A stretch of DNA of 64,000 nucleotides. Source: Achatina immaculata. Taxonomy: Eukaryota; Mollusca; Gastropoda; Stylommatophora; Achatinidae. A model generated the notes under the pieces. It searched no databases and was not told where the DNA came from. It was given only the letters and a program-made list of their open reading frames with translations. The position numbers and the translations under genes are program-made. Shown in pieces: positions 1 to 10,518 of this stretch. Every line of letters starts with the position of its first letter. Positions within the stretch are counted from its first letter, which is position 1. Where the stretch lies: positions 14,490,459-14,554,458 of the forward strand of contig CM019703.1 of assembly GCA_009760885.1 (NCBI GenBank), written 5' to 3'.

Positions 1-122
1 TCGCAAAGCGTTCTCCTCTTCGCCTGTACACTAAAGCATGGCCATCATGGCCTTGCAGACAGAATCTGAACTCATCAGTGAATAGGATCCGTCTCCACTG
101 ATGATAGGGCCAGGCACCACGT
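1..122 (-). pseudogene. Tc1-like transposase fragment
   Basis: Read on the minus strand, this stretch gives an open frame containing HQWRRILFTDEFRF, followed by a segment ending YRRRGERFA. This is the region of Tc1-family DDE transposases around the second half of the catalytic core (family pattern W-R-x-V-L-F-[ST]-D-E-S-R-F, then V-W-R-R-x-G-E-R). The catalytic Asp is present; the usual Ser after Glu is Phe. The fragment runs off the left window edge. On the other side it stops where the 1.2 kb modular repeat begins, so the upstream part of the gene is cut off or displaced. It cannot be functional as it stands. Confidence 0.75.
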
Positions 123-127
123 GGGGA

Positions 128-1364
128 TCTTCTTCTTCTTCTTCGTTCACTTCTACCACTAAGACCGCCCTGTGATCTTATTGAATTTACTCCTGTGGTC
201 CTCGATAGGTCCCATGGTCCCTCTGTGGTTCCTGAAAGGACCACATGAGATCCACGAGAGGACCACAAGAGATTCAGAGTATCGCAGGGCTTGAGCCTTT
301 ATTCTTGGTGGGTCTCAGAAGTGGGAATGCGTGACACCGTGGTTTTTGTTGCACCAGTTTAATCTAGAGTTGGACTTTCTCACCAGAAAACCTCGACGTG
401 TTTTGGATATCAGTATATCCCCACTGGGTGAGAGGTGGTTGCCCATTCAGCCTAGAGTAGGACTTTCTCACCAGAAAACCTTGACATGTTTTGGGATACC
501 TGTGTATCCCCGCCGGGTGAGAGGTTATTGCCCATCCAGTCCAACATTGGACCACCTCACTGGAAAACCTCCGCGTGATTAGGATACGTATACATCCCCG
601 CCGGGTGAGAGGTGGTTGCCTATCTAGACTGTATTGGTCCAGTGTCTCCGACTTCAGGATTTTGTAGTTGTGGCCGCTCCCCTTAGTTGTGACTAGAATG
701 GAGCTTTTGTCCAGGAGGACGAATCCTCATCACCGTTAAGTTTCACCCCTGGGTTGAGCCGGTTTAGGCATATTATCACAGCCTGTGCGTATTTAGGATG
801 TGACTGACCTCTAGAGCAGATGTACCATGACATGAATAGCCATCAAGTTTCACCCCTGGTTTAAGCCGGTTTAGGCATATGTCACCAGTATGGGTGGATA
901 TCGGATGTGGCCGGCCTCTAAAGCAGAGGTGCCATGGTATGAGTAGCTCTTGCCGCAAGACCACTGGACACACCGACTGAGTTTCACTTTATCCTTTCCA
1001 TCACCTTTTCACATCAGCGCCGCATGGCAACCCTAATTTCTTTTTTGCATTTTCTTCATTGGCCGGGAGGAGTTTCACTCCAGGCGCAGCATCCGAAGAA
1101 TCTCGCCAGCAGTGTCTTAACCTCTGGGTTAAGCTGGTTCAGGCAATTCGCCCGATATGAATGCACATAGGATGTGGCCGACCTCCAGACTAGAGGTGCT
1201 GTGATTTGAGCAGTCCTGACCTTGAGACTACTGATTACTTCACTTAATCCTTTCTTTCACCTTTTTCACAGTGGCGCTGCGCAGCAACCCCATTTGCACC
1301 TTTCTTCACTGGCCGGGAGGAGCCCCACTCCACGCACGGCAGCTGAAGAATCTCGCCAGAAGCG
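128..1364 (-). repeat. 1.2 kb modular dispersed repeat, copy 1
   Basis: This stretch is closely similar over its whole length to 13756-14949. It starts with a TTC-rich run, which is a (GAA)n tail if read on the minus strand. It then holds about three units of roughly 90 bp (each with GGTGAGAGGTGG), about two units of roughly 107 bp (each with GCCGGTTTAGGCATAT and GACCTCTAGAGCAGA), and two units ending in TTGGCCGGGAGGAG followed by AATCTCGCCAG. No long reading frame or transposase is visible. I do not recognise the family. The tail and the target duplication of copy 2 suggest a retroposon in minus orientation. Confidence 0.7.
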
Positions 1365-1689
1365 GTAGATGGGCTACCAAATATGACTCTCATCTACCTG
1401 AACCGTCTGGTTTTCAGGTGCCAGATATTCGCCTTCGCCCCTTCTCCTGTTAGTTTAAACAGTTCTGCCACAAGAAGGCTGGAAGCTGGACTTGGACTGT
1501 CAGAGGCTATTTGAGATACACACCTTGGAGACATTTCATTGGAATGGAGAGCGTATCCCCTACCCCACCTCCGGCTATAACAGTCCTTAGAACGTTTAGG
1601 GGATCTAACTTAGGAGAAAAAAAATTACTTTTAAAAATTTATTTATGTATACATTTCCAGTCTGTGTATCTCATTTCATGAAATTATCA
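1365..1689. other. non-coding stretch, nothing recognised
   Basis: This is the unique-looking flank between the modular repeat and the minisatellite. I see no exon with convincing splice sites and no recognisable element. Confidence 0.4.
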
Positions 1690-1945
1690 GTCATTGTGAC
1701 TCTTTTAATCAGCCTTACTGTAAATGTTATCATTTCTGGCTCTTTAATTAGCCTTAATGTAATTGTTGTCATTACTGACTCTTTATCTTACTGTATTTGT
1801 TATCATTACTGACTCTTTATATTACTGTATTTGTTATCATTACTGACTCTTTATATTACTGTAATTATCATTACTGACTCTTTATCTTACTGTAATTATC
1901 ATTACTGACTCTTTAATTTGTCATACTGTTATTTTTATCATTATA
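1690..1945 (+). repeat. 34-bp-type minisatellite, first block
   Basis: Degenerate tandem units carry the words TTACTGTA, TTATCATT and GCTGACTCTTTA or ACTGACTCTTTA. The same array continues at 2455-2545 and 2836-3378 and is interrupted by two minus-strand LINE fragments. Confidence 0.8.
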
Positions 1946-2455
1946 TCTTGCATCCTTCCTGTGCCATTGAATGTCACATAGTGCTCGCATAGTTGTTTGT
2001 CAAGTTTTCCTGCTTCGGCGAGTTCTTCAGCTTCATCAAGGGATGTTATGCCCACTAAACCGGCTTCTCTTAACAGTGTCCTCTTTAGAGTTTCACATGG
2101 ATGGCCTCTTTTTCTTCGGACTGTTGTGCTCCATTTGATAGCTTGTTTTGGTATTCTCTGATTTATAACTTCCTTCCTGGTGTCACCATCCTGGTCTGTG
2201 TAGCTGCCAAGGTATGCAAATTGGTTTACTTCATCAAGAGTTATGTCATCTGCATAATCAAGACCTTCTATTTGGTCTCATGTAACCAGTCAATGCCTGT
2301 TTTACCTGTGCAGCATTTTTTCATTATGAAGTCAATGGCAATTCCAAAAAGGGAGATAATATACGTCTTTGTTTCACGCCTGGTTCAATCTGAAACCATT
2401 CGCTCATTCTTTCTTCTGTCTTGACTTCACAAACATATCCATTGTATAGATCTCT
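1946..2455 (-). mobile_element. LINE family B fragment with RT remnants
   Basis: On the minus strand there are decayed reverse transcriptase pieces: an IEPGVKQ..ILSPF stretch (RT block before the catalytic site), a YADDIT catalytic motif, and an FAYLGS stretch. The 3' end matches the 3' ends at 2546, 15950, 29512 and 57541 (GTTTAACGGCATGG-like, then AAGGATATAAG). Frames are broken and parts are deleted between the motifs. The fragment lies inside the 34-bp minisatellite, so it inserted into it or was carried along as it expanded. Confidence 0.7.
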
Positions 2456-2545
2456 AATGATGTTATCATTGCTGACTCTTTAATCAGTCTTACTGTAATT
2501 GTTATTATTGCTGGCTATTTATCTTACTGTAATTTTTATCATTCT
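2456..2545 (+). repeat. 34-bp-type minisatellite, second block
   Basis: About two to three units of the same array (GCTGACTCTTTAATCAGTCT, then TTACTGTAATTG) lie between the two LINE fragments. Confidence 0.75.
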
Positions 2546-2835
2546 TCTTATATCCTTCTCATGCTGTTAAACGTCACTTAGGGCTCACAAGATTGTTTGC
2601 CAATTTATCCTGTTTTCTGCGAGCTTTTCAACCTCATCAAGGGATTTTATGCCTATTAATTTGGCCTCTCTTAACAATGTCCTCTTCAGAGTTTCAAGTG
2701 GTCTGCTGTGTTCCACTTGATAGCTTGTTTTGGGATTCTCTGATCATTTCTTCTGATCACGTGATCAACATATGTCTATCTCCTTTTCCTGATCACCCAT
2801 GAGACTGGTTGTTGTTCAGTCATCTGTCTTATCTC
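2546..2835 (-). mobile_element. LINE family B 3' fragment
   Basis: This is a second minus-strand copy of the family B 3' end, starting with the reverse complement of the AAGGATATAAG tail. It covers the last roughly 90 codons in decayed form. It is co-linear with 29512-29800. Confidence 0.7.
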
Positions 2836-3378
2836 TGCATTATCATTGCTGACTCTTTAATCAGTCTCACTGTAAATGTTATTATTGTTGACTATTTATC
2901 TTACTGTAATCTTTATCATTGCTGACTCTTTAAATAAGTCTCACTGTAATGTTATTATTGCTGACTATTTATCTTACTGTAATTGTTATCATTGCTGACT
3001 CTTTAATCAGTCTCACTGTAAATATTATTGCTGACTATTTATCTTACTGTAATTGTTATTATTGCTGACTATTTATCTTACTGTAAATGTTATTATTGCT
3101 GACTATTTATCTTACTGTAAATGTTATTATTGCTGACTATTTATCTTACTGTAATTGTTATCATTGCTGACTCTTTAATCAGTCTCACTGTAAATGTTAT
3201 TATTGCTGACTATTTATCTTACTGTAATTGTTATTATTGCTGACTATTTATCTTACTGTAAATGTTATTATTGCTGACTATTTATCTTACTGTAAATGTT
3301 ATTATTGCTGACTATTTATCTTACTGTAATTGTTATTATTGCTGACTATTTATCTTACTGTAATTGTTATCGTTGCTT
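2836..3378 (+). repeat. 34-bp minisatellite ending at a splice acceptor
   Basis: The unit is 34 bp and contains GCTGACTATTTATCTTACTG; about 15 units are present. The earlier units carry an extra AATCAGTCTCACTG segment. The last unit runs directly into the 3' splice site of the GRAF-like exon at 3384. Between the AG at 3181 and the acceptor AG at 3382-3383 there is no AG dinucleotide. Confidence 0.9.
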
Positions 3379-3383
3379 CCTAG

Positions 3384-3463
3384 AACTGTGATAACTCGAT
3401 ACAGATGTGTAGCCGACAGTGAAACAGAATTATCATTTGAACCCAACCAGTTAATCACAAATG
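3384..3463 (+). CDS. Graf: GRAF-type RhoGAP, penultimate coding exon (SH3, first half)
   Basis: The exon is bounded by TTGCTTCCTAG and GTAAGG. It begins with one base that completes a codon and ends with one base left over. It encodes 26 residues that include YRCVADSETELSFEP, the start of an SH3 domain (ALYDY-like strand, then the acidic RT loop with ELSF). The spare G joins the TG of the next exon to give Val in frame. SH3 domains of this kind close the GRAF proteins (ARHGAP26, ARHGAP10 and ARHGAP42: BAR-PH-RhoGAP-SH3). In that family the SH3 recruits partners such as FAK and dynamin. The BAR, PH and RhoGAP exons are not in the window, so the assignment rests on the SH3 and its terminal position. 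Confidence 0.8.
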
Positions 3464-4678
3464 GTAAGGATAGAAAATAATATGTTATTTATTATCCTTT
3501 GTCCATTACTTAGTGCTTCTTATATGCCTTTAGTTATTTTTTTTTTGGTAGCATTTTATTAGCAGTGTCCAAGGTTTATATTTAGATAGTGTATGTAAAC
3601 AGTTTGAATCATCATCATCGTTGCATTCTGAACAAATCCATAGGTTCTCAAATTTCTTTTTTAGTATACAGAGGCTAATTACATCAGTTTTGTGTGACTT
3701 ACAATATTTATAAATACTTAAACTATAAAATATACTACTTTAGTGCAGTTATTTATATACATCAGCATAGACCTATGTAAGCAACTCGGCATAAAGGGAC
3801 AAGTAAGAGCAAGGGCATTGAAAAGCTTTTTAGAAACAGCAGAAAGGGCCTCATGCTGGCTGAGGAGCATGCGAAACAAGCATTGAGAACTTAAATAATT
3901 TCGTTTGTCATAACCAATACCAGTCCTCCGTCGCTAAGATGCACTTCGAAGTGCAGTGCCAACTGAAAGATCAGAGGTTCAGGAGGGAAAAAAAAAGCAC
4001 AACTCACAAGACCTCTGGGAGTCATGACCTAGTGGGGGCTGCCCTCCTTAGAGTGTCAGGAGTTTAATAGGGCCGAAATACTTGTCTGATGATCTGAAAG
4101 AGTTGTGTTGTTGTTCTGCTCTCTACAGTAGAGAGTTTCCAGCATGTGATTGTATAACAGTTCTTGTGAAAGTATCTGACATTTCTGCGTACATTGTAAG
4201 ATGGAGTATGTGTTTAGAGTTTATTGTATGTGATTAGATCATCATCATCCTCTTCCACATCACAAGAGCAGGTTCAGAGAACATCCAGCTTGCTCTTGAG
4301 TTTTTGCTTTCACTGTGCACTTGGTTGAGCAGTTTCCTGTTTGAATTGTTGTCCACCATCTGTATTACTGTCATCCTCTTGTATTTAAATTCAGCTTTGT
4401 CTCACAGAGTTTTTTACAATTTTATGTTTTATTTTATCCTGCCAGAAGGTTTTTATTGTTGCTTTTGTTTTGGATTTTGATTATTTCTTTTCTGAATTTC
4501 AGCTTAGTGCTTCCTTGATTGTCATCTTCTTTGCACCCTGGATCCATAGCTTTCTTCTCTGTGTGGGTGGGAGATATAAAAAAAAAAAGTAATCTTACTT
4601 ATTACCGTGCAAAGGTTTGTGTTATAATATTGCAGTATAAAAATATTTGAACTTTTATTTCATTTCTTTCCCCCCCAG
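3464..4678 (+). other. last intron of the GRAF-like gene
   Basis: This 1.2 kb intron separates the two SH3 exons. It starts GTAAGG and ends with a run of C followed by AG. I see no gene or named element inside it. Confidence 0.7.
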
Positions 4679-4770
4679 TGCGACCATCCCGAGAGCCTGG
4701 TTGGTTGGAAGGAGTTCTGGAGGGCAGGACTGGGGTGATACCAGAGAATTACGTTGAGTATATAGACTGA
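4679..4770 (+). CDS. Graf: GRAF-type RhoGAP, terminal coding exon (SH3, second half, stop)
   Basis: The acceptor is a polypyrimidine run ending CCCCCCAG. The exon supplies two bases to the split Val codon, then 29 codons and TGA. The protein contains [16 protein letters not shown], followed by [10 protein letters not shown] and a terminal Asp. The pattern EPGWLEG..NG-like..G-IP-NYV is the second half of an SH3 fold; the Trp and the PxNY residues form the Pro-rich ligand groove. The match is closest, from memory, to the C-terminal SH3 of ARHGAP26/10/42, where it is also the end of the protein. With the previous exon the domain is about 55 residues, the normal SH3 length. Only this part of the gene is visible. 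Confidence 0.85.
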
Positions 4771-7700
4771 CCTTGATGGCTTAATAGAGTCACATAAACA
4801 TGAAATTGCAGTCTGGATGTGGGAAGAAGGAAGGCCCCTTGGATAAAACACAGCAAAGTGGAAGTGGATGTTGGTGCAGCAGAAGCTGCTCTTTTCACTG
4901 GCCAGAATAGGGCTGAGAGATGTCAGCAAAACCAAGCACGCTTTGAATCATGTCACGGTGATGATAGTGTCACGGCACAAGCAGTGGGTTGTGTTTAGAC
5001 GGTGGCAGAAATTGTGACGGTAAGTTGTGCAGGGCTGCCTGTGAACCAGGCAGGTGTTCAAAGACCAGCAAGAGGAAGTCTTAAACGTGGTAGTGATTTA
5101 TATCTGTTAGTGTTCTCTTATCTACTTACAGTGTTTGTTTTATCTTGCCACTTTCCTGGTTGGGGGTGCCTGCCTGGAGTTTATTATTTGGGAGGGGGAC
5201 TTCCGTGATAGCTGTTCTTGTTATGTTCCAAATGAAGGCTTGCCTGCAAGATCTGTTTATCACAGATATGTCCGTTTATTTACTGAACCACCTATCATCA
5301 TCAACGTATAAATCATCCACGGAGAAATGCAACATTGGCCTAACATAAACATGTGTTTCAAGCAAGAACATTGAAATGCTGCAAGTTTATGAAAAAAAAG
5401 GTTTGAAGTGGGTGCTATTATAACTTTTGTTCTGTGGAGATGGCCAAACTGTGATGTGATGGTAAAATAACTCTCCAAGTCAAGGCAGCTTATATTTTTT
5501 TTTGCTCTTTGCATTCACCGGTTGTAAGCTCTGGCATAGCTCCTATACATATATATGACTTATTATGTGAGTATCAGTTTATCTTTAATGCACAGAAAAC
5601 CCAGGTGTGTCTCATCTTTAAGTCATTTTTCATTTTAAAAGACCCCCCCCCCCTCAAAAATTTTGTCAGGTAGTAATTTTGTGTTGGGTTTAATGGAGTA
5701 ACCAACTGCTATCATGTGATAGGATGGTACACTACGAACTTGTATCACTCCTGTGCTTCGAGGCATTTGTTGGATATGAAAAATGCCTGTAAATACTTTG
5801 TAGATAAATGTTTGCTCAAAGGGGTGACTGCGTGAATGTTTTATCAGGTCAGGCAGCGAAGATACATTGTGTAAGCAGACATAGAGTTTTGCTAAACTGT
5901 GGAGACTACGGTTAAGGACGGCACAGTTTTCAGCGGGAAGGGTGCTTTAGTTGGGGACAGGGATAAAGTAGAACGCTATTTCATACCTTAGTAAGTAGAC
6001 CTGTGGTGGACAGATATTCTCTTCAAGTGTCTGGGATGTGAACTCAGTTGAGGACTGTTAGGTTGTTTGCCGCTGATTCTTGAAGTGATCAGAGTTGTTT
6101 TTTTTTTTAAAAGTTTGGCAGGCCCTGGGATACGGTGGCTGCTCTCTCTTCCCCGGACTAGCCACAGAAGTAAGGTCTCTTTATAGTTTCCTGAACACAA
6201 AGAAACATCTTGATCTCTCGCCTGTTGGTCGAGCTCAAGTAGTTTGTCCAGCATTTCAAGACACGCTCTAGAGAAGCGGTAAAGGGTCTTAGTCAGCTGT
6301 GGTTCACCGACCCTGAAAGTAGCACCATCCTCTCCCAGAGCAGTCACCCTTGTCTCCTTTTGTTTGATGTGGCGCTTGACGTGTTTGCCCCGAGGAGAAC
6401 ATGTAAGTATTTAGTTTAGTTTTGCCTTTGCATTTTTGCACACAAATTTCCTGTTTTATTGCCACTGAGGATGACATTTGGTTGAAATATTTTTGTGTTT
6501 ATAATTTTTGATTTTGTTAATACACCTTTGTCCTAAATTCATTTCATGTGTATTCTGCAGTTTATTAAAACACAGCACAAATAAGGTATGTTTTTTGCAC
6601 AGCTTTTCTTCTCTGGTATGAACACTGTTGAACCATTTATGTATCATTTCCTGGATCGTTTTTATTTTCAAGATGATTGAATTGTGTTGATGGTGAAATG
6701 AGATAAAAGAGAAGCAGTTTGAGTGGAGATTTTAAAGTCATCTTGCAGAAGTTTGATGTTTTTTGAAGTAAGAATTATATGGGAACAATGCTACGGCTGC
6801 TTTTTTTCACATTTCTTGTATTGATGTTTGTTTGGGACTAGACAAGATTGAGGATTGCGATCAGGTTCAGTATGGTTTCAGCATTGCTACAAACGAGAAT
6901 ATCCCATAATTGCTCCACCGCTGTGATCAAAGGATAAATATTTATTACAGATGTTTGCGTGCTCTCTCTCTCTCACACACACACATATATATGAGAGAGG
7001 GGGGGGGGGGAACAAGACAGATTATGGTAAAGGCTATCAGCAATGCTTGTTTGTTAGGAAATGAAAAGTTTTTGTTTTTATTTTGAACTTCTTAGAGGTT
7101 AATGATGCACATTTTAAGGTTGGCATAGAAGATAGAGATGAGATTTTTACTCTGTTTTCTGTGGCAAGGTTTTCATATTACAGTACATGCAAGTAAACTT
7201 CTCTTCTATAATTAGCTTTCAGAGTAATATATGTAAGCAAATTTACTCTATCATTTTTGTGGCTGTCTTTTAGTGTAACAAGTAAATTTTTAGCATTGTT
7301 TCTGTATCTAGCCTTTGGAGTAAAATGTATAAGCATATTTTCTCTGGAACTTTTCTGTGATGAACTCATTAACATATTTGCTCTTATTGTTGTAGATATC
7401 TTCTGGAGTAATCAGAGGAAAATTTTCTCTTGTCTGTGGCTAGCTTTCGATGTAATAAGTAAACTGAGAAAATGTACTAGATATTGCCACCAGAAACTTT
7501 TGAGTCTTGGCATAAAGGCTCTGCCATTAGCACCTTCATGGTCTAGTTATAACTCAGATGGTTTTTTGTTTTTTTTTGGGTCATGGCCACTACTTAATAA
7601 GAGTACAGACTTTGAAATGTTTACAAGAAAATGTCATGAAATCCAACAGTTTTTCTTTTGAAATGATTGACTTGTTACAAATGCCACTCATTCATACATT

Positions 7701-8214
7701 TAAACTTACAGTGATGCATAAAATCATGTTGTATTCAATCGCTCTTTGATACACTGCAGTATTTTTTGAAAGATTGTAAGAATGTTTCCTTGAAAGTTTA
7801 CTAAAGTCATTACCTTCACCAGCATTACATGTCATCACCATTTTGACACAGGTTTGTGACATAATTTTTCATTTTAACAGAAAGTGGAATCAGTTCAGAA
7901 GCTTAGGAAGGGTCAGCTTTTGACCGGAAGCTGCCATCCATTGTATGTAAGCTGTTTTTTTTTTTTAATAAGCCGGTCATATAAAAGAGAGTTGACCATA
8001 AATGGATTCAGCACTGCATGCATGTATGTTGTAATGTTACAGCATAGTGTACACTGTTGTAACATAAAAGCACAGTATGTGAATGTTGTTAACTTTTTCA
8101 GTTATCCGGTGTGTGACTGACAAGTTAAAACGTTTACTCACACAGTGATCAACTTCTCTAAGTTTTTATAGCTTTCAGCGATAATCTCTTCATTGTTTAC
8201 TAAATCTTAGTATG
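4771..8214. other. 3' flank of GRAF-like gene, no further gene seen
   Basis: The first part is presumably 3' UTR, but I found no AATAAA close by. A piece at about 6285-6335 (AGCTGTGGTTCACCGACCCTG) matches the dispersed family at 17861 and 41630. There is a short CT/CA/TA microsatellite and a G run at about 6961-7011. The short open frames here have no recognisable domain. Confidence 0.4.
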
Positions 8215-8330
8215 TTAAAAGAGGATGTGTATTGTTATATCACACTTTCATGCACTGAAGGTTGTGGAAATACGGGCCTGACACCATATTCACAATATGC
8301 CTTAATGGCATGGAAACTAGGATTTTACAT
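8215..8330 (+). mobile_element. tRNA-SINE body fragment, plus orientation
   Basis: The words CACACTTTCATG, AAGGTTGTGGAAAT and ATGCCTTAATGGCATGG match, in opposite orientation, the body of the SINE copies at 24185, 34590 and 58733. The tRNA-like head is absent. Confidence 0.65.
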
Positions 8331-9298
8331 TTTTAAAAAAATATATATGTTACACTTACTACCATTAACCTTTTCAGTGTCATATCAGACTTTTGCTCAC
8401 ACTTTCTCCTGTCTCTGTCCCTGGATACTGACTGATGAAGCAGCTGATGCCCAGTGCATCTTGTAGGGTGGTTGTAAATTTTTTCCACTTTTCATGGTCT
8501 TCAGCCAGCCTGTGTATAGTGCTTCTTCCTGTCTTGATTTCAGCTGTTCTTGGCCATGTTGTCCTTGGTCAGGCTCTCATGCTCTTTCTTTCTGTAGTGT
8601 TGCAGTCTTTTCAGAGGACGTGGTCGATCCATATTGCAGTACTTATGTGCACTTCATGCATGCATTAGGTCAGAAGGTCTTGATATCAAGAACATCATGT
8701 GAAAAAGTTTTTGATGCTTAAAAGTTAATAATTGTGGTCTGTTAGTGATTTTTGCAGAAAATAGTTCAGAAATTTTTCTGCAGAACCTGTATTTTTTTTA
8801 AAAAGTAATTTTTGCTTTAACTGATTTTAAGCTGTGTATGTATGCAGGTAAAATCTTTGCCTGTTTCTTGTAAACTAATTTCTGTAATTAATTAAAGCAG
8901 CTCATGACAGACATAACTAAAGAATGTTAATCTCGCAGCACACAGCTCTGATCCTGCGCTTGAAAAAAGATTAATTAAAAAGTTTAATTCACAGATGACT
9001 TACAACCTTCTCAGCAGGCCTGGTGATATTGACTGGCCTGAGCTATGATAATAGTTTTAACAGATCTTGAAAGCTCTTGACAGAAGTTCCCGAGTGGCTC
9101 AGGATTTCAGCTGTCTGGATGGGCAATGAGAAAACCAAAAAAAGGAAACCCCCGTGTTCCGTTGATCTTTGCAGAGTTGAATCATGAAGGATGGCACTAA
9201 GAATGATGGCTTGGTCCTGTGACTTTGTAACGAATGAAAGATCTCACCAAGTGCCCCTGGAACATCTGCATAATAATGGCACATTTGAGCGAGTTACC
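8331..9298. other. intergenic, nothing recognised
   Basis: AT-rich unique-looking sequence between the SINE fragment and the mariner. No exon or element is supported. Confidence 0.3.
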
Positions 9299-9300
9299 TA

Positions 9301-10516
9301 AGAGTGTCATTTGATAAGTAAGGTAAATTTAAATGAAGTGGAGTCACAATTCAGTTAGTGATGTCACTGCTTGCAAGTATCACTAATCAGACGTCATACA
9401 GAATTTCAGCCAACAGCGATGTGTTGTTAATGTTCAGCGGCTGTTTGAATTGAGCAGGGTATCATTCGCTTCAAAAAATACAGATAAGTTCTGTATAGTG
9501 ATAAACATTTTTATTTAAAGATATATACAGCGTCACAGATCAAAGCTGAGTGATATGAAGTTCATGGGAACTCTGGTTCATCATTGAAGACAGTTTATTT
9601 CTGGATAAATAAGTTTAAACATGGCTGAACAAGCACTGAAGATGAAGCGCACTTTGGAGGTCACCAAACCGGAAATAGTGAAAAAAATCAGAAATATCGA
9701 GTGAAAGTGTATGAGATAGCAGAGACTGTAGACATTCAGCTGAACGAGTTCTTAACATCCTACATGAAAAAGCTTTGTGTGTGCGATGGGTGCCGTGTTT
9801 ATTGACTGTTGACCAAAAACCCATGTGAATGGACATTTCAATGTAGTGTTTGTCAATGTTTGCGGGACTTTTTGCATCGATTTGTGACTGTGAATGAAAC
9901 ATGGATCCACCGCTACACACCTGAATGTAAACAGCAGTCTAAGCAGTGAACAGTGAATGATGAAAGTGCACAGAAGGCAGCAAACCATTCCACCGGCTGG
10001 TAAGGTGATGACCACTGTTTTTTCTGGGATTCTCAAGGAGTCATTCTGATTGACTATTTGGAGAAAGGTAAAACAACAGGAAACTATTACACAACATTGT
10101 CGGACCATTTGAAAGAAGAGCTCAAATAGTACCAGCTAAGATTGGCACACAGAAGAATGCTTTAACCAAGACAACACATTTTCCCACAAATCAACCATTG
10201 CTGTGGCAAAATTGCACAGATTAGGCTTCCAAATGATTCCTCATCCATCTTATTCTCCAGACTTGATCCTGTGCGACTTCTTCCTGTTCCCAGACTTGAA
10301 AATTTGCTCAGTTGAAAACAGTTCTCGTCAAACGAGAATGTCATCACTGCTGTAAACTCATATTTTGTAGCCTTCAAGAAAACTACTTTGCCAACAGATG
10401 AAAAAGTTGGAAACCTGCTGGACCAAGTGTATAGCTCTCAAAAGAGACTGTTGAGAAGCAACATTGATTTTTCCCAGAAAACGGTGTTTAGCACCTTACT
10501 TATCAAATGACCCTCA
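9301..10516 (+). mobile_element. decayed mariner transposon with terminal inverted repeats
   Basis: Inverted ends containing GTCATTTGATAAGTAAGGT occur at both sides (left 9301-9324, right about 10493-10516) and are flanked by TA dinucleotides, the mariner target duplication. Inside, the plus strand shows transposase remnants in several frames: ETWIHRYTPE, an FWDSQGVILIDY stretch, and SPDLILCDFFLFP. The second and third catalytic Asp are 34 residues apart (mariner D34D). At the first catalytic site the usual Asp is Asn (TVNETWIH). Many stops and frameshifts make it non-coding. Confidence 0.85.
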
Positions 10517-10518
10517 TA

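Noticed and set aside
6112..6347. 119-residue minus-strand frame with protein-like composition
   Set aside because: No domain recognised, and part of it lies on a segment shared with dispersed family M.
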